Source: Streptomyces sp. SID13726
GTDB lineage: Bacteria > Actinomycetota > Actinomycetes > Streptomycetales > Streptomycetaceae
Reading direction: 5' to 3'
Assembly (NCBI RefSeq): GCF_010548375.1
Contig: NZ_JAAGLY010000003.1
Location: forward strand, 744,001-808,000
DNA length: 64,000 bases
The translations under genes and the position numbers were made by a program. Below, in pieces: positions 44,643-55,730 of this stretch; the stretch's first letter is position 1, and each line of letters begins with the position of its first letter. The notes under the pieces are model-generated. The model had not been told where the DNA came from, did not search any database, and saw only the letters and a program-made list of their open reading frames with translations.

Positions 44643-45521
44643 TCAGTTCCAGATGCCGGTGATGTCGGCGGCCGAGGCGGCGTTGCCCGCGTGGGTGCTC
44701 AGACCGGCCAGGTCCTCCACCGTGCGCAGCACGTTGTAGTGGTTGTAGGTGGTGGAGCTGGTGCTGCCGGCCGTGACGTGCTGGCCGTAGAAGAGGGTGG
44801 GGATGCGGTTGCCGGAGAGCTTGTTGTCCTCGTCGAAGGTGACGGCGAGGACGCTGTTGTGGGTCTTGGCCCAAGTGGCGTACGCGCCCAGGTTGTTCTT
44901 GATCCAGGTGTCGCCCGTCGTGACCGAGCAGTCGTGCATGTCGCTGCACAGGTTCGGGGTGACGAAGGAGACCTTGGGCAGGGTCGTGTAGTCGGTGGGG
45001 AACTGCGCGAAGGTCTTCGCGGTGTTCGTCGGCACGTTGGAGAAGCCGAACCAGGGGTTGTGCTTCTGCGCGTAGTCGCCACTGCTGCACGTCGTCGAGC
45101 CCTGGCTGGGCAGCGACTCGTTGTAGCTCGCCCAGGTCTTGCCCGCCGCGATCAGCTCGGAGGCGAGGTTGGGGGCGGAGAGCGACCCGACGCCGACGCA
45201 ACTGTCGTCGGTGCGGCCCTGGTTGGAGCCCGAGAACAGCATGTAGTAGTTCGGCTCACTGGGGTGGGTGAGGCCGTAGGACTGGGTGAGGGTGGCGCCA
45301 CCCGCCTTGAGGGTGTTGTTGAGGTAGGGGGCGCTGGAGCTGCCGATCACCTGCGAGTAGGCGTGGTTCTCCATCACCACGACGACCACGTGGTCGGGGG
45401 TGGGGAGAGCGGCGGCCTGGGCCGAGGTGGCCGTCGCGGCCCACACGCCGATCGAGGCGGCGGTGAGGGCGACGGCCCCGGCGAGCGCGGAGAGGGAACG
45501 TCGGGTGGGCTGGGGTGCCAT
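44643..45521 (-). CDS. Secreted phosphoesterase (phospholipase C/acid phosphatase superfamily)
   Basis: 292 residues. The signal MAPQPTRRSLSALAGAVALT ends near SAQAAA. The phosphoesterase fold shows VVVVMENHAYSQVIGSSSAPY, LTHPSEPNYYMLFSGSNQG, FVTPNLCSDMHDCSV and LAVTFDEDNK, the metal-site segments of this superfamily. It should act outside the cell on phosphomonoesters or phosphodiesters. A candidate PHO box lies upstream at 45595-45616. It is first in the operon with the MFS gene and the TolB-like gene. Confidence 0.88.
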   Translation of the reverse strand: MAPQPTRRSLSALAGAVALTAASIGVWAATATSAQAAALPTPDHVVVVVMENHAYSQVIGSSSAPYLNNTLKAGGATLTQSYGLTHPSEPNYYMLFSGSNQGRTDDSCVGVGSLSAPNLASELIAAGKTWASYNESLPSQGSTTCSSGDYAQKHNPWFGFSNVPTNTAKTFAQFPTDYTTLPKVSFVTPNLCSDMHDCSVTTGDTWIKNNLGAYATWAKTHNSVLAVTFDEDNKLSGNRIPTLFYGQHVTAGSTSSTTYNHYNVLRTVEDLAGLSTHAGNAASAADITGIWN

Positions 45522-45594
45522 GACTGTCCTCCGGACAGAGGTGACGGACGTTCAGGGGGAGGCGGCGCCGCAACGTTAGGGGTCCCCGGCCGGG

Positions 45595-45616
45595 CCCTGG
45601 TGAAGGGCGGGCGAAC
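45595..45616 (-). promoter_or_regulatory. Candidate PHO box
   Basis: On the minus strand GTTCGCCCGCC and CTTCACCAGGG form two adjacent 11-base units like the PhoP direct-repeat units of Streptomyces (core GTTCACC). They lie 74 bases before the phosphoesterase start. The match is partial, so this is tentative; it would place the operon under phosphate control. Confidence 0.35.
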
Positions 45617-45748
45617 CATGGACCCCGCCGGGCAAAGATCACCCCACGCACAGGTCATGCACAGCAAAGGGAAAGCCAAATGGACATGACAAACCTGCCG
45701 CGCGCCACCCACGCCACCCACCCCCCCCACGCGCCCCCGCCCCACCCC

Positions 45749-46663
45749 TCACCGCAGCTCCGCCCGAAACGCCGCCGGGGTCACCTCCGTGTGCTGCTGG
45801 AAGAACTTCGAGAAGTTCGCCGCGTCCGGGAACCCCACCGCCGCCCCCACCCGCCCGATCGGCATGTCCGTGTGGGCCAGCAGCCGCTTCGCCTCCAGCA
45901 CCACCCGCTTGTCGATGAACCCCTTCGGCGTCTCCCCCGTCGCCGCCCGCACCGCGCGGACCAGGGTCCGGCGGGAGTAGCCGAGCGCGTCGGCGTACGC
46001 GCTCACACTGTGGTTGGTGGCGAAGTCCTTCTCCACGGCCTCCCGGAACAGGGTGAACGTCGACTCCGCGCGCCGCCCCGCCTCCGCCGAGCTGGCCGCG
46101 AGGTGGGCCAGCCGCAGCAGGAACGCCGTCAGGGAGTGCCGCAGCACCGAGGTGTGCAGGCTGAGCGGAAGGGTCGCCGTGTCCTCGTACTCCCGCTGGA
46201 GCTGGGCGAGGGCGGACGTGAGGCCCGTCAGCTGCGGTGCGGAGGGGCGCAGCAGTGGCGGCAGGTCGTAGCGGTAGAGCCCGGTCGCCTCCACGGTCGC
46301 CCGCGGCAGGAACCCCGGCTGCATGGTCAGGACGGTTCCGCGGTACTCGCTCGTCGGCGAGAAGCGGTGGACCTGGCCCGGGCGGATCCACAGCAGGTCG
46401 CCCGCCGTCGCCTCGTACTCCGCGAAATCGATCATGTGGCGGACGGGCCCGCCGTCGAACAGCATGACGACATGGAAGTCGATGCGGTGCACGCGCTCCA
46501 GCGGGGCGTCCGCATGCCAGGTGCGGCCGGCTCCCATGGCGCCGACCTGCATACCGACTCCCCACACACTCAGCTCGACCGGGAAGGGGAACGTTCTGAT
46601 CCCGTCCACCCCGCCGTCACCGTCTCCGCCTTGGATGGAGTCTTGGATGGTTCTGTCCGCCAT
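45749..46663 (-). CDS. AraC-family transcriptional regulator
   Basis: 304 residues from ATG 46663; a longer in-frame form to 46825 would overlap the tkt promoter and is unlikely. The N-terminal half is a cupin-type ligand domain (HVVMLFDGGPVRHMIDFAEY, WIRPGQVHRF). The C-terminal double helix-turn-helix reads SVSAYADALGYSRRTLVRAVRAATG then PIGRVGAAVGFPDAANFSKFFQQHTEVTPAAFR. It is divergent from the pentose-phosphate operon across 146 bp, but AraC proteins of this type commonly control other genes, so a link is only possible. Confidence 0.9.
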   Translation of the reverse strand: MADRTIQDSIQGGDGDGGVDGIRTFPFPVELSVWGVGMQVGAMGAGRTWHADAPLERVHRIDFHVVMLFDGGPVRHMIDFAEYEATAGDLLWIRPGQVHRFSPTSEYRGTVLTMQPGFLPRATVEATGLYRYDLPPLLRPSAPQLTGLTSALAQLQREYEDTATLPLSLHTSVLRHSLTAFLLRLAHLAASSAEAGRRAESTFTLFREAVEKDFATNHSVSAYADALGYSRRTLVRAVRAATGETPKGFIDKRVVLEAKRLLAHTDMPIGRVGAAVGFPDAANFSKFFQQHTEVTPAAFRAELR

Positions 46664-46740
46664 GTCCTGCTCGTGCCGCCTCGTCGATGCTGTCCGTGTC
46701 CCACTTTCACCACAGGCTGACACACCGCGACCTTCCCCCG

Positions 46741-46757
46741 TAAAAGTCAGACTTTTA
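46741..46757. promoter_or_regulatory. Palindrome in the AraC-tkt intergenic region
   Basis: TAAAAGTC-A-GACTTTTA is a perfect 17-bp palindrome, 53 bases before the tkt ATG. The heptamer GTCAGAC recurs at 46769-46775, spaced 23 bases from its first copy. AT-rich symmetry in such GC-rich DNA suggests an operator for tkt, the AraC gene or both. I do not know the protein. Confidence 0.5.
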
Positions 46758-46809
46758 AGTTTGAACGCGTCAGACCAGCTACTTCGCTCCGATCGAGGAC
46801 TTCTTGAAG

Positions 46810-48885
46810 ATGAGCACGCAGACACCGGACAGCTTGGAATGGACCGAACTCGACCGGCGTGCCGTCGACACCGCCCGCCTTCTGGCGGCCGATGCCGTGC
46901 AGCAGGTCGGGAACGGCCATCCCGGTACGGCCATGAGCCTGGCCCCCGCGGCGTACACGATCTTTCAGAAGGTGATGCGTCATGACCCGGCCGACCCCGA
47001 GTGGACGGGACGGGACCGTTTCGTCCTCTCCCCCGGTCACACCTCGCTGACGCTCTACACCCAGCTCTTCCTCTCCGGGTACGAGCTGGAGCTGGACGAC
47101 CTCAAGGCCTTCCGCACCCACGGCTCCAAGACGCCCGGTCACCCCGAGTACGGGCACACCGCGGGCGTCGAGACCACCACCGGGCCGCTCGGGCAGGGTG
47201 TCGCGAACGCCGTCGGCATGGCGATGGCCGCCCGCTACGAGCGCGGCCTGTTCGACCCCGAGGCCCCCGAGGGCGAGTCCCCCTTCGACCACACCGTCTG
47301 GGCGATCGTCTCCGACGGCGACCTGGAGGAGGGCATCTCCGCCGAGGCCTCCTCGCTCGCCGGCCACCAGAAGCTCGGCAACCTGGTCTTCGTCTACGAC
47401 GACAACCACATCTCCATCGAGGGCGACACCGCGACCGCGTTCTCCGAGGACGTCCTGAAGCGGTACGAGGCCTACGGCTGGCACACCCAGCGCATCGAGC
47501 CCGGCGCCGACGGCGACATCGACGTACACGCCCTGTACGCGGCCCTGAGGTCCGCGCAGGCCGAGACGGAGCGGCCCTCGATCATCGCGATGCGCACGAT
47601 CATCGCCTGGCCCGCCCCGAACGCCCGGAACACCGAGGCGTCGCACGGGTCCGCGCTGGGCGCCGACGAGGTCGCCGCGACCAAGCGGGTGCTCGGCTTC
47701 GACCCCTCGCGCAGCTTCGAGGTCGCCGACGAGGTGCTGGCCCACTCCCGCGGGGCCCTCGACCGGGGCGCCGAGGCGCACGCGGCCTGGGACAAGCGGA
47801 TCGCCGTATGGCGTGGTGAGCAGCCCGGGCGGGCCGAGCTCTTCGACCGGATCGTGGCCGGCCAGCTCCCCGAGGGCTGGGAGTCCGCGATCCCGGTGTT
47901 CGAGGAGGGCGGGTCCGTCGCCACCCGCGCGGCCTCCGGCAAGGTGCTCCAGGCGCTCGGCGCGGTCCTGCCCGAGCTGTGGGGCGGCTCCGCCGACCTC
48001 GCCGGGTCGAACAACACGACCATCGACAGGACCAGCTCCTTCCTCCCGAAGGGCAGCCCGCTGCCGGAGGCCGACCCGTACGGCCGAACCGTCCACTTCG
48101 GGATCCGCGAGCACTCGATGGCCGCCGAGATGAACGGCATCGCGCTGCACGGCAACACGCGGATCTACGGCGGCACCTTCCTGGTGTTCTCCGACTACAT
48201 GCGCAACGCCGTACGCCTGTCCGCGCTGATGCAGCTGCCCGTCACCTACGTGTGGACGCACGACTCCATCGGCCTCGGCGAGGACGGCCCGACGCACCAG
48301 CCGGTCGAGCACCTGGCGTCGCTGCGGGCCATCCCGGGCCTGAACATCGTGCGCCCGGCCGACGCCAACGAGACCGCGACCGCCTGGGCCGAGATCCTCA
48401 AGCGGCACGCCACCCGTCCGGCCCCGCACGGTCTCGCGCTCACCCGCCAGGGGGTGCCGACCTACGCGCCGAACCCGGACGCGGCCAAGGGCGGTTACGT
48501 CCTGAAGGACTCGTCCACGCGGACGCCGGACGTCGTCCTGATCGCCACCGGCTCCGAGGTCCAGCTCGCCGTCGCCGCGCGGGAGCAGCTGGAGGCCGAG
48601 GGGGTCGGCACCCGGGTGGTGTCGATGCCGTCCGTGGAGTGGTTCGAGGAGCAGTCGCGGGAGTACCGGGACAGCGTCCTTCCGCCGTCCGTGCGAGCCC
48701 GAGTCGCGGTCGAGGCCGGGATCGGTCTCACGTGGTACCGCTTCACGGGAGACGCGGGACGCATCGTCTCCCTCGAACACTTCGGCGCCTCCGCCGACGC
48801 GAAGACCCTGTTCGCCGAGTACGGCTTCACCGCCGAGAACGTCGCCGCCGCAGCCAGGGAATCACTGGCCGCCGCGCGTGGTTGA
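46810..48885 (+). CDS. tkt: Transketolase
   Basis: 691 residues from ATG 46810. The N-terminal thiamine-diphosphate domain has [32 protein letters not shown] and the metal-site segment [19 protein letters not shown]. The pyrimidine domain carries [18 protein letters not shown] and [19 protein letters not shown]. It transfers two-carbon units between pentose and triose phosphates in the non-oxidative pentose-phosphate branch, in the cytosol. It is first in a six-gene unit with tal, zwf, opcA, pgi and gnd. Streptomyces often carry two such clusters; this may be the second set. Confidence 0.96.
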   Translation: MSTQTPDSLEWTELDRRAVDTARLLAADAVQQVGNGHPGTAMSLAPAAYTIFQKVMRHDPADPEWTGRDRFVLSPGHTSLTLYTQLFLSGYELELDDLKAFRTHGSKTPGHPEYGHTAGVETTTGPLGQGVANAVGMAMAARYERGLFDPEAPEGESPFDHTVWAIVSDGDLEEGISAEASSLAGHQKLGNLVFVYDDNHISIEGDTATAFSEDVLKRYEAYGWHTQRIEPGADGDIDVHALYAALRSAQAETERPSIIAMRTIIAWPAPNARNTEASHGSALGADEVAATKRVLGFDPSRSFEVADEVLAHSRGALDRGAEAHAAWDKRIAVWRGEQPGRAELFDRIVAGQLPEGWESAIPVFEEGGSVATRAASGKVLQALGAVLPELWGGSADLAGSNNTTIDRTSSFLPKGSPLPEADPYGRTVHFGIREHSMAAEMNGIALHGNTRIYGGTFLVFSDYMRNAVRLSALMQLPVTYVWTHDSIGLGEDGPTHQPVEHLASLRAIPGLNIVRPADANETATAWAEILKRHATRPAPHGLALTRQGVPTYAPNPDAAKGGYVLKDSSTRTPDVVLIATGSEVQLAVAAREQLEAEGVGTRVVSMPSVEWFEEQSREYRDSVLPPSVRARVAVEAGIGLTWYRFTGDAGRIVSLEHFGASADAKTLFAEYGFTAENVAAAARESLAAARG

Positions 48886-48904
48886 TCCGACCGCCAGAAA
48901 GAAG

Positions 48905-50050
48905 ATGATCACTGTGACCGAAGCAACCGCGACCGCGGGAGCACTCAAGCGCCTGTCCGACGAGGGCGTCTCCATCTGGCTGGACGACCTGTCGCGCAAG
49001 CGGATCGAGTCGGGCAACCTCGCCGAACTCGTCGCCACGAAGCACGTCGTCGGCGTCACCACCAACCCCTCCATCTTCCAGGCCGCCATCGGCTCCGGAG
49101 CGGGGTACGAGGAGCAGTTGACCGACCTCGCCACCCGGGGCGTGACGGTCGACGAGGCCGTACGGATGATGACCACGGCCGACGTCCGCGCCGCCGCCGA
49201 CGTGCTGCGTCCGGTGCACGACGCCACCGGCGGCCGGGACGGCCGGGTCTCCATCGAGGTCGACCCCCGTCTGGCCCACGACACCCGGGCGACGATCGCC
49301 GAGGCCAGGCAGCTCTCCTGGCTGGTCGACCGCCCCAACGTCATGATCAAGATCCCGGCGACGAAGGCGGGGCTCCCCGCGATCACCGAGGTCATCGGCC
49401 TCGGGATCAGCGTCAACGTCACGCTGATCTTCTCGCTGGAGCGCTACCGCGAGGTCATGGACGCCTACATCGCCGGTCTGGAGAAGGCCGCGAAGAACGG
49501 CCTCGACCTCTCCACGATCCACTCCGTCGCCTCCTTCTTCGTCTCCCGCGTCGACTCCGAGATCGACAAGCGGCTGACCGTCCTCGGCACGGACCAGGCC
49601 CTCGCGCTCAAGGGCAGGGCCGCGCTCGCCAACGCGCGGCTCGCCTACGAGGCCTACGAAGAGGTCTTCGCCTCGGCCCGCTGGACCGCCCTCGGCGGCG
49701 CCCGCGCCAACAGGCAGCGCCCGCTGTGGGCCTCGACCGGCGTGAAGGACCCGTCCTACAAGGACACCCTCTACGTCGACGACCTGGTCGCCCCCGGCAC
49801 GGTCAACACCATGCCCGAGGCCACGCTGAACGCCACCGCCGACCACGGCGGCATCACCGGCGACACGGTGACCGGCGGCTACGCGCAGGCCCGCGCCGAC
49901 CTGGGAGCCGTGGAGGCGCTGGGGATCTCGTACGACGAGGTCGTGCAGCAGCTGGAGGACGAGGGCGTCGCCAAGTTCGAGGCGGCCTGGCAGGACCTGC
50001 TGGACGCCGTTACCAAGTCGCTGAACAGCAAGGGAGTTGACGCGGAATGA
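48905..50050 (+). CDS. tal: Transaldolase
   Basis: 381 residues from ATG 48905 (GTG 48914 is an alternative; neither has a perfect ribosome site). Landmarks are [32 protein letters not shown] and [12 protein letters not shown] with Schiff-base Lys149. It moves a three-carbon unit between sedoheptulose-7-phosphate and glyceraldehyde-3-phosphate. The stop overlaps the zwf start (ATGA). The length matches the longer actinobacterial transaldolase class. Confidence 0.95.
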   Translation: MITVTEATATAGALKRLSDEGVSIWLDDLSRKRIESGNLAELVATKHVVGVTTNPSIFQAAIGSGAGYEEQLTDLATRGVTVDEAVRMMTTADVRAAADVLRPVHDATGGRDGRVSIEVDPRLAHDTRATIAEARQLSWLVDRPNVMIKIPATKAGLPAITEVIGLGISVNVTLIFSLERYREVMDAYIAGLEKAAKNGLDLSTIHSVASFFVSRVDSEIDKRLTVLGTDQALALKGRAALANARLAYEAYEEVFASARWTALGGARANRQRPLWASTGVKDPSYKDTLYVDDLVAPGTVNTMPEATLNATADHGGITGDTVTGGYAQARADLGAVEALGISYDEVVQQLEDEGVAKFEAAWQDLLDAVTKSLNSKGVDAE

Positions 50051-51582
50051 CCATCACCGCCGACTGGGAGAACCCCCTGCGCGACGAGCGCGACCGGCGT
50101 CTCCCCCGGATCGCAGGTCCTTCCGGTCTCGTCATCTTCGGCGTCACCGGCGACCTGTCCCGCAAGAAGCTGATGCCGGCCGTCTACGACCTCGCCAACC
50201 GCGGCATGCTCCCGCCGGGCTTCTCGCTCGTCGGGTTCGCCCGCCGGGACTGGGAGGACGAGGACTTCGCGCAGATCGTGCACGACTCCGTACGGGAGCA
50301 CGCGCGGACCGAGTTCCGGGAGGAGGTGTGGCAGCAGCTCGCCGAGGGGATGCGGTTCATCCCGGGCGACTTCGACGACGACACCGCGTTCAAGCAGCTC
50401 AAGTCGGCCGTCGACGAGCTGGACGCCTCCCGCGGCACCGGATCGAACTTCGCCTTCTACCTCTCCGTACCGCCGAAGTTCTTCCCCAAGGTCGTCCAGC
50501 AGCTGAAGAAGCACGGGCTCGCGGACGCCCCCGAGGGCTCCTGGCGGCGCGCGGTCATCGAGAAGCCGTTCGGCCGCGACCTCGCCAGCGCGCGGGACCT
50601 GAACGCGCTCGTGCACGACGTGTTCGACCCCGAGCAGGTCTTCCGGATCGACCACTACCTCGGCAAGGAGACCGTCCAGAACATCCTGGCGCTCCGCTTC
50701 GCCAACCAGATGTACGAGCCCATCTGGAACCGGTCGTACGTCGACCACGTGCAGATCACGATGGCCGAGGACATCGGCATCGGCGGCCGGGCCGGCTACT
50801 ACGACGGCATCGGCGCCGCCCGTGACGTCATCCAGAACCACCTGCTCCAGCTGATGGCGCTGACCGCCATGGAGGAGCCGGCCGCCTTCGACGCGGAGTC
50901 GCTGCTCACCGAGAAGCTGAAGGTCCTCAGGGCCGTGAAGCTGCCGGAGGACATCGGCGCGCACGCCGTGCGCGGGCAGTACGCGGGCGCGTGGCAGGGC
51001 GGCGAGAAGGTGCCCGGCTATCTGGAGGAGGAGGGCATCGACCCCGACTCCACCACGGACACCTTCGCGGCCATCAAGCTGAACGTCGACAACCGCCGCT
51101 GGGCGGGGGTGCCGTTCTACCTGAGGACCGGCAAGCGGCTGGGCCGGCGCGTCACCGAGATCGCCGTCGTCTTCCAGACCGCCCCGCACTCCCCCTTCGA
51201 CCACACGGCGACCGAGGAGCTCGGCAAGAACGCGATCGTCATCCGCGTCCAGCCGGACGAGGGCATGACGGTCCGGTTCGGGTCGAAGGTGCCGGGCACC
51301 TCGATGGAGATCCGGGACGTGACGATGGACTTCGCCTACGGCGAGTCGTTCACGGAGTCCAGCCCTGAGGCGTACGAGCGCCTCATCCTGGATGTCCTCC
51401 TCGGGGACGCCAACCTGTTCCCGCGTCACCAGGAAGTGGAAGAGTCCTGGAAGATCCTCGACCCGATCGAGGAGCACTGGGCGAACCACGGCCGTCCGGC
51501 GCAGTACGCGTCGGGTACCTGGGGACCCGAGGAAGCCGACGAGATGCTCGCACGAGACGGACGGAGCTGGCGCAGGCCATGA
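50047..51582 (+). CDS. zwf: Glucose-6-phosphate 1-dehydrogenase
   Basis: 511 residues. [21 protein letters not shown] is the NADP-binding turn with the family KK pair, and RIDHYLGKE (200-208) holds the substrate-binding and catalytic His/Lys set. It commits glucose-6-phosphate to the oxidative pentose-phosphate branch and makes NADPH. It is followed by opcA (ATGA overlap), its known assembly factor in actinobacteria and cyanobacteria. Confidence 0.97.
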   Translation: MTITADWENPLRDERDRRLPRIAGPSGLVIFGVTGDLSRKKLMPAVYDLANRGMLPPGFSLVGFARRDWEDEDFAQIVHDSVREHARTEFREEVWQQLAEGMRFIPGDFDDDTAFKQLKSAVDELDASRGTGSNFAFYLSVPPKFFPKVVQQLKKHGLADAPEGSWRRAVIEKPFGRDLASARDLNALVHDVFDPEQVFRIDHYLGKETVQNILALRFANQMYEPIWNRSYVDHVQITMAEDIGIGGRAGYYDGIGAARDVIQNHLLQLMALTAMEEPAAFDAESLLTEKLKVLRAVKLPEDIGAHAVRGQYAGAWQGGEKVPGYLEEEGIDPDSTTDTFAAIKLNVDNRRWAGVPFYLRTGKRLGRRVTEIAVVFQTAPHSPFDHTATEELGKNAIVIRVQPDEGMTVRFGSKVPGTSMEIRDVTMDFAYGESFTESSPEAYERLILDVLLGDANLFPRHQEVEESWKILDPIEEHWANHGRPAQYASGTWGPEEADEMLARDGRSWRRP

Positions 51583-52514
51583 AGATCGACCTGACCGACA
51601 CCACGGCAAGCAAGATCAACAAGGCGCTGGTGCAGGGTCGCCGCGCCATCGGAACCCCCGCGGTGGGCATGGTCCTGACGATGGTGATCGTCACGGACGA
51701 GGAGAACGCCTACGACGCGATCAAGGCGGCCGAGGAGGCCTCGCACGAGCACCCCTCGCGCACCCTCGTCGTCATCAAGCGGCACGCCCGCACCGCCCGC
51801 GACCGGATGGCGTCCAAGCTGGACGCCGAGGTCCGGGTGGGCGCCGACGCCGGCACCGGCGAGACGGTGATCCTGCGGACCTACGGCGAGGTGTCCGACC
51901 ACGCCGACTCCGTGGTGCTGCCGCTGCTGCTGCCGGACGCGCCGGTCGTCGTGTGGTGGCCGGTGGACGCGCCGCAGAACCCCGCGAAGGACCCGCTGGG
52001 CGCGCTGGCCCAGCGCCGGATCACCGACCTGTACGCGGTGGAGAACCCCCTCGAGGTGCTGGAGACCCGGGTCCGCTCCTACGCGCCGGGCGACACCGAC
52101 CTCGCCTGGACCCGGCTGACGCCGTGGCGCTCGATGCTGGCGGCGGCCCTCGACCAGGCCCGTGCGGAGATCATCTCCGGGGCGGTGGAGGCCGAGGCGG
52201 ACAACCCGGCCGCGGAGCTGCTCGCGCGCTGGCTGGAGGCGCGCCTCAAGGTGAAGATCGACCGGGTCGTCACGGCCGGGCCGGTCGTCACGGCCGTCCG
52301 CCTGGGCACCGCGAACGGCGAGGTCGTCATCGACCGCCCCGAGGGCCCGCTGGCCACGCTGTCCCTGCCGGGCCAGCCCTCCCGGACCCTCGCGCTGAAG
52401 GTCCGCTCCACCTCCGAACTCATCGCCGAGGAGCTGCGCCGCCTCGACGCCGACGAGATGTACGCCGTCGCCCTGCGCGGCGAGGGCACCAAGGAGACCG
52501 CCTCTCATGTCTGA
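51579..52514 (+). CDS. opcA: Glucose-6-phosphate dehydrogenase assembly protein OpcA
   Basis: 311 residues. The OpcA N-terminus ([20 protein letters not shown]) and central segments ([33 protein letters not shown]) are typical. In cyanobacteria and actinobacteria OpcA promotes Zwf oligomer assembly and activity. It overlaps zwf by four bases and pgi by eight, so expression of the three is tightly coupled. Confidence 0.95.
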   Translation: MKIDLTDTTASKINKALVQGRRAIGTPAVGMVLTMVIVTDEENAYDAIKAAEEASHEHPSRTLVVIKRHARTARDRMASKLDAEVRVGADAGTGETVILRTYGEVSDHADSVVLPLLLPDAPVVVWWPVDAPQNPAKDPLGALAQRRITDLYAVENPLEVLETRVRSYAPGDTDLAWTRLTPWRSMLAAALDQARAEIISGAVEAEADNPAAELLARWLEARLKVKIDRVVTAGPVVTAVRLGTANGEVVIDRPEGPLATLSLPGQPSRTLALKVRSTSELIAEELRRLDADEMYAVALRGEGTKETASHV

Positions 52515-54159
52515 TGCCGTGAACCTCACCCGCCGCCCCGAGTGGGCGGCCCTGGAGGACCACCGCGCTCTCGGAGTCACCCATCTGCGCGACCTGTTCG
52601 CCCAGGACCCGGGGCGCGCCGAGCGGTACGTCGTGCGCGTCGGCGACCTGCGCATCGACTACTCCAAGCACCTGATCACCGACGAGACCCTGGCCCTGCT
52701 CCAGGAACTCGCCACCGCCACCGACGTGTTCGGGCTGCGGGACGCCATGTTCCGCGGCGAGCGGATCAACCTCACCGAGGACCGGGCGGTCCTGCACACC
52801 GCGCTGCGTGCCCCCGCCGACGCGGTGATCGAGGTCGACGGCGAGAACGTCGTCCCCGGCGTCCACGCCGTGCTCGACAAGATGGGCGACTTCGCGAACC
52901 GGGTCCGCTCCGGCGAGTGGACCGGCCACACCGGCAAGCGGATCAAGAACGTCGTCAACATCGGCATCGGCGGCTCCGACCTCGGTCCCGCGATGGCGTA
53001 CGAGGCCCTGCGGGCCTTCACGGCACGGGAGTTGACCTTCCGCTTCGTGTCCAACGTGGACGGCGCCGACCTGCACGAGGCGGTCCGGGACCTGGACCCG
53101 GCGGAGACTCTGTTCATCGTCGCGTCCAAGACGTTCACCACGATCGAGACGATCACGAACGCCACCTCGGCCCGCTCCTGGCTGCTGGAGGGCCCAGACG
53201 GACTCGGCGACGACAAGGCGGTGGCGAAGCACTTCGTCGCCCTGTCGACGAACGCCGAGAAGGTCACGGACTTCGGTATCGACCCGGACAACATGTTCGA
53301 GTTCTGGGACTGGGTCGGCGGCCGCTACTCCTTCGACTCGGCGATCGGCCTCTCCCTGGCGATCGCCATCGGCCCTGACCGGTTCCGGGAGATGCTGGAC
53401 GGTTTCCGGATCGTCGACGAGCACTTCCGCAACGCGCCCGCGGAGGCCAACGCCCCGCTGCTGCTCGGCCTGTTGGGCGTCTGGTACGGCAACTTCCACG
53501 ACGCCCAGTCGCACGCGGTGCTGCCGTACTCCCACTACCTGTCGAAGTTCACCGCCTATCTCCAGCAGCTGGACATGGAGTCCAACGGCAAGTCGGTGCA
53601 GCGGGACGGCGACCCGGTGCAGTGGCAGACCGGTCCCGTGGTGTGGGGCACGCCCGGCACCAACGGGCAGCACGCCTACTACCAGTTGATCCACCAGGGC
53701 ACCAAGCTGATCCCGGCCGACCTGATCGGCTTCGCCCGTCCGGTGGCCGAGCTGAGTGACGAACTCAAGGCGCAGCACGACCTGTTGATGGCCAACCTGT
53801 TCGCACAGGGACAGGCGCTCGCCTTCGGCAAGACCGCCGAGGAGGTCCGCGCGGAGGGTGTGGCAGAGGCGCAGGTGGCCCACCGCACCTTCAAGGGCAA
53901 CCACCCGACGACCACGATCCTGGCCCGCGAGCTCACCCCGTCGGTGCTCGGCCAGCTGATCGCCCTCTACGAGCACAAGGTGTTCGTGCAGGGCGCGATC
54001 TGGAACATCGACTCCTTCGACCAGTGGGGCGTCGAGCTCGGCAAGGTCCTCGCCAAGCGCGTCGAGCCCGCCCTGACCGAGGGCGCGGACGTCCCCGGCC
54101 TCGACCCCTCCACCACCGCCCTCGTGGCCGCCTACCGTGAACTGAAGGAAGTGCACTGA
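52507..54159 (+). CDS. pgi: Glucose-6-phosphate isomerase
   Basis: 550 residues, standard length. Signatures are [57 protein letters not shown] and [17 protein letters not shown]. It interconverts glucose-6-phosphate and fructose-6-phosphate, so that fructose-6-phosphate from tkt and tal can re-enter the oxidative branch. This makes the operon a full NADPH-yielding cycle. The ATG lies within the end of opcA. Confidence 0.97.
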   Translation: MSDAVNLTRRPEWAALEDHRALGVTHLRDLFAQDPGRAERYVVRVGDLRIDYSKHLITDETLALLQELATATDVFGLRDAMFRGERINLTEDRAVLHTALRAPADAVIEVDGENVVPGVHAVLDKMGDFANRVRSGEWTGHTGKRIKNVVNIGIGGSDLGPAMAYEALRAFTARELTFRFVSNVDGADLHEAVRDLDPAETLFIVASKTFTTIETITNATSARSWLLEGPDGLGDDKAVAKHFVALSTNAEKVTDFGIDPDNMFEFWDWVGGRYSFDSAIGLSLAIAIGPDRFREMLDGFRIVDEHFRNAPAEANAPLLLGLLGVWYGNFHDAQSHAVLPYSHYLSKFTAYLQQLDMESNGKSVQRDGDPVQWQTGPVVWGTPGTNGQHAYYQLIHQGTKLIPADLIGFARPVAELSDELKAQHDLLMANLFAQGQALAFGKTAEEVRAEGVAEAQVAHRTFKGNHPTTTILARELTPSVLGQLIALYEHKVFVQGAIWNIDSFDQWGVELGKVLAKRVEPALTEGADVPGLDPSTTALVAAYRELKEVH

Positions 54160-54160
54160 C

Positions 54161-55036
54161 ATGCAGTTGGGACTCATCGGCCTGGGCAAGATGGGCGGCA
54201 ACATGCGCGAGCGCATCCGCCGCGCGGGCCACACCGTCGTCGGCTACGACCGCAACCCCGAGGTCTCCGACGTGGCGAGCCTCGCCGAACTGGTCGACAA
54301 GCTCGAAGCCCCGCGCGTGGTCTGGGTGATGGTGCCGGCCGGCGCCGCGACCCAGTCCGTCGTGGACGAGCTCGGCGGTCTCCTCTCCCCCGGAGACACC
54401 GTGGTCGACGGCGGCAACTCCCGCTGGAGCGACGACGAGAAGCACGCCGAGGAGCTGGGCGCCAAGGGCATCGGCTTCGTCGACGCCGGTGTCTCGGGTG
54501 GCGTGTGGGGCCTCCAGAACGGCTACGCCCTGATGGTCGGCGGCGACAAGGAGCACGTGGACCGGCTCCAGCCGATCTTCGAGGCGCTCAAGCCCGAGGG
54601 GCCGTACGGCTATGTCCACGCGGGCAAGGTCGGCGCCGGGCACTTCTCCAAGATGGTCCACAACGGCATCGAGTACGCCATGATGCAGGCGTACGCCGAG
54701 GGCTGGGAGCTCCTGGAGAAGGTCGAGTCGGTGGACAGCGTCCGGGAGGTGTTCCGCTCCTGGCAGGAGGGGACCGTCATCCGCTCCTGGCTGCTCGACC
54801 TCGCGGTGAACGCCCTCGACGAGGACGAGCACCTGGACAAGCTGAAGGGCTTCGCGCAGGACTCCGGCGAGGGCCGCTGGACCGTCGAGGCGGCCGTGGA
54901 CAACGCGGTGCCGCTGCCCACGATCACGGCCTCGCTGTTCGCGCGGTTCGCGTCCCGCCAGGACGACTCCCCGCAGATGAAGATGATCGCGGCGCTGCGC
55001 AACCAGTTCGGCGGGCACGCCGTCGAGTCGAAGTAG
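54161..55036 (+). CDS. gnd: 6-Phosphogluconate dehydrogenase, decarboxylating (short type)
   Basis: 291 residues, the short bacterial class rather than the 470-residue enteric form. QLGLIGLGKMGGNM is the dinucleotide turn, DGGNSRW and VSGGVWGLQNGY bind substrate, and GHFSKMVHNGIEYAMMQAY carries the catalytic Lys. The cofactor preference of this class varies (NAD or NADP) and cannot be settled here. It starts one base after the pgi stop. Confidence 0.94.
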   Translation: MQLGLIGLGKMGGNMRERIRRAGHTVVGYDRNPEVSDVASLAELVDKLEAPRVVWVMVPAGAATQSVVDELGGLLSPGDTVVDGGNSRWSDDEKHAEELGAKGIGFVDAGVSGGVWGLQNGYALMVGGDKEHVDRLQPIFEALKPEGPYGYVHAGKVGAGHFSKMVHNGIEYAMMQAYAEGWELLEKVESVDSVREVFRSWQEGTVIRSWLLDLAVNALDEDEHLDKLKGFAQDSGEGRWTVEAAVDNAVPLPTITASLFARFASRQDDSPQMKMIAALRNQFGGHAVESK

Positions 55037-55043
55037 GCGCGTC

Positions 55044-55631
55044 GTGGGGGATCTTCTTCTGGTCCGCCACGGCGAGACGGAGTGGAGCGTGTCGGGACAG
55101 CACACCAGCTGGACCGACCTGCCCCTCACCCAGCACGGCGAGGAACAGGCCAAGTCACTCGCTCCGCTCCTCTCGGGCCGGACCTTCTCGCTCGCGCTGA
55201 CCAGTCCGCTGGGCCGCGCGATACGCACCGCCGAACTGGCGGGCATCTCCGGGGCGTCGACCTGCCCCGACCTGCACGAGTGGGACTACGGCGGCTACGA
55301 GGGCGTCACCACCGTGGACATCCACCGCACCCGCCCCGACTGGTACCTGTGGACCGACGGCGTCCCGCCGGGCCCGGATGGCCACCCCGGCGAGTCGCCC
55401 GAGGAGGTCGGCCGCCGCGCCGACCGGGTCCTGGCCCGCGTGGACACCGCCCTCCCGGACGGCGACGTGGTCCTCGTGGCCCACGCCCACTTCCTGCGCG
55501 TCCTGACCGCCCGCCGCCTGGGGCTCGCCCCGGCTGAGGGCCGCCTGTTCCAGCTGGCGACCGGGACGGTGAGCCGGCTGTCCACGGAGCACGGCCGGCC
55601 GGTGATCGCGGAGTGGAACACGCGGGTCTAG
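55044..55631 (+). CDS. Histidine phosphatase family protein (phosphoglycerate-mutase like)
   Basis: 195 residues from GTG 55044, seven bases after gnd. LLVRHGETEWS holds the catalytic His, and the second Arg, Glu and His are seen in SPLGRAIRTAEL, HEWDYGGYEGV and VLVAHAHFLRVL. It is probably a sugar-phosphate phosphatase rather than the glycolytic mutase, given its size and its place at the end of the pentose-phosphate operon. A strong terminator follows. Confidence 0.9.
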   Translation: MGDLLLVRHGETEWSVSGQHTSWTDLPLTQHGEEQAKSLAPLLSGRTFSLALTSPLGRAIRTAELAGISGASTCPDLHEWDYGGYEGVTTVDIHRTRPDWYLWTDGVPPGPDGHPGESPEEVGRRADRVLARVDTALPDGDVVLVAHAHFLRVLTARRLGLAPAEGRLFQLATGTVSRLSTEHGRPVIAEWNTRV

Positions 55632-55647
55632 CACGGCGGTTGTGAAC

Positions 55648-55673
55648 GGCCCGGGAGCACAGGCTCCCGGGCC
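55648..55673 (+). terminator. Terminator of the pentose-phosphate operon
   Basis: Perfect 11-bp stem GGCCCGGGAGC with a four-base ACAG loop, 17 bases after the last stop. Confidence 0.85.
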
Positions 55674-55730
55674 CTCGTCGTCCGCGGGGCCTGTTGACAC
55701 CGTGCCGTGCGCGTTGGAGAGTCACGGCTG

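Noticed and set aside
46664..46825. Extended N-terminus of the AraC regulator
   Set aside because: It would run through the palindrome and tkt promoter region, is rich in Ser/Arg and lacks a ribosome site.
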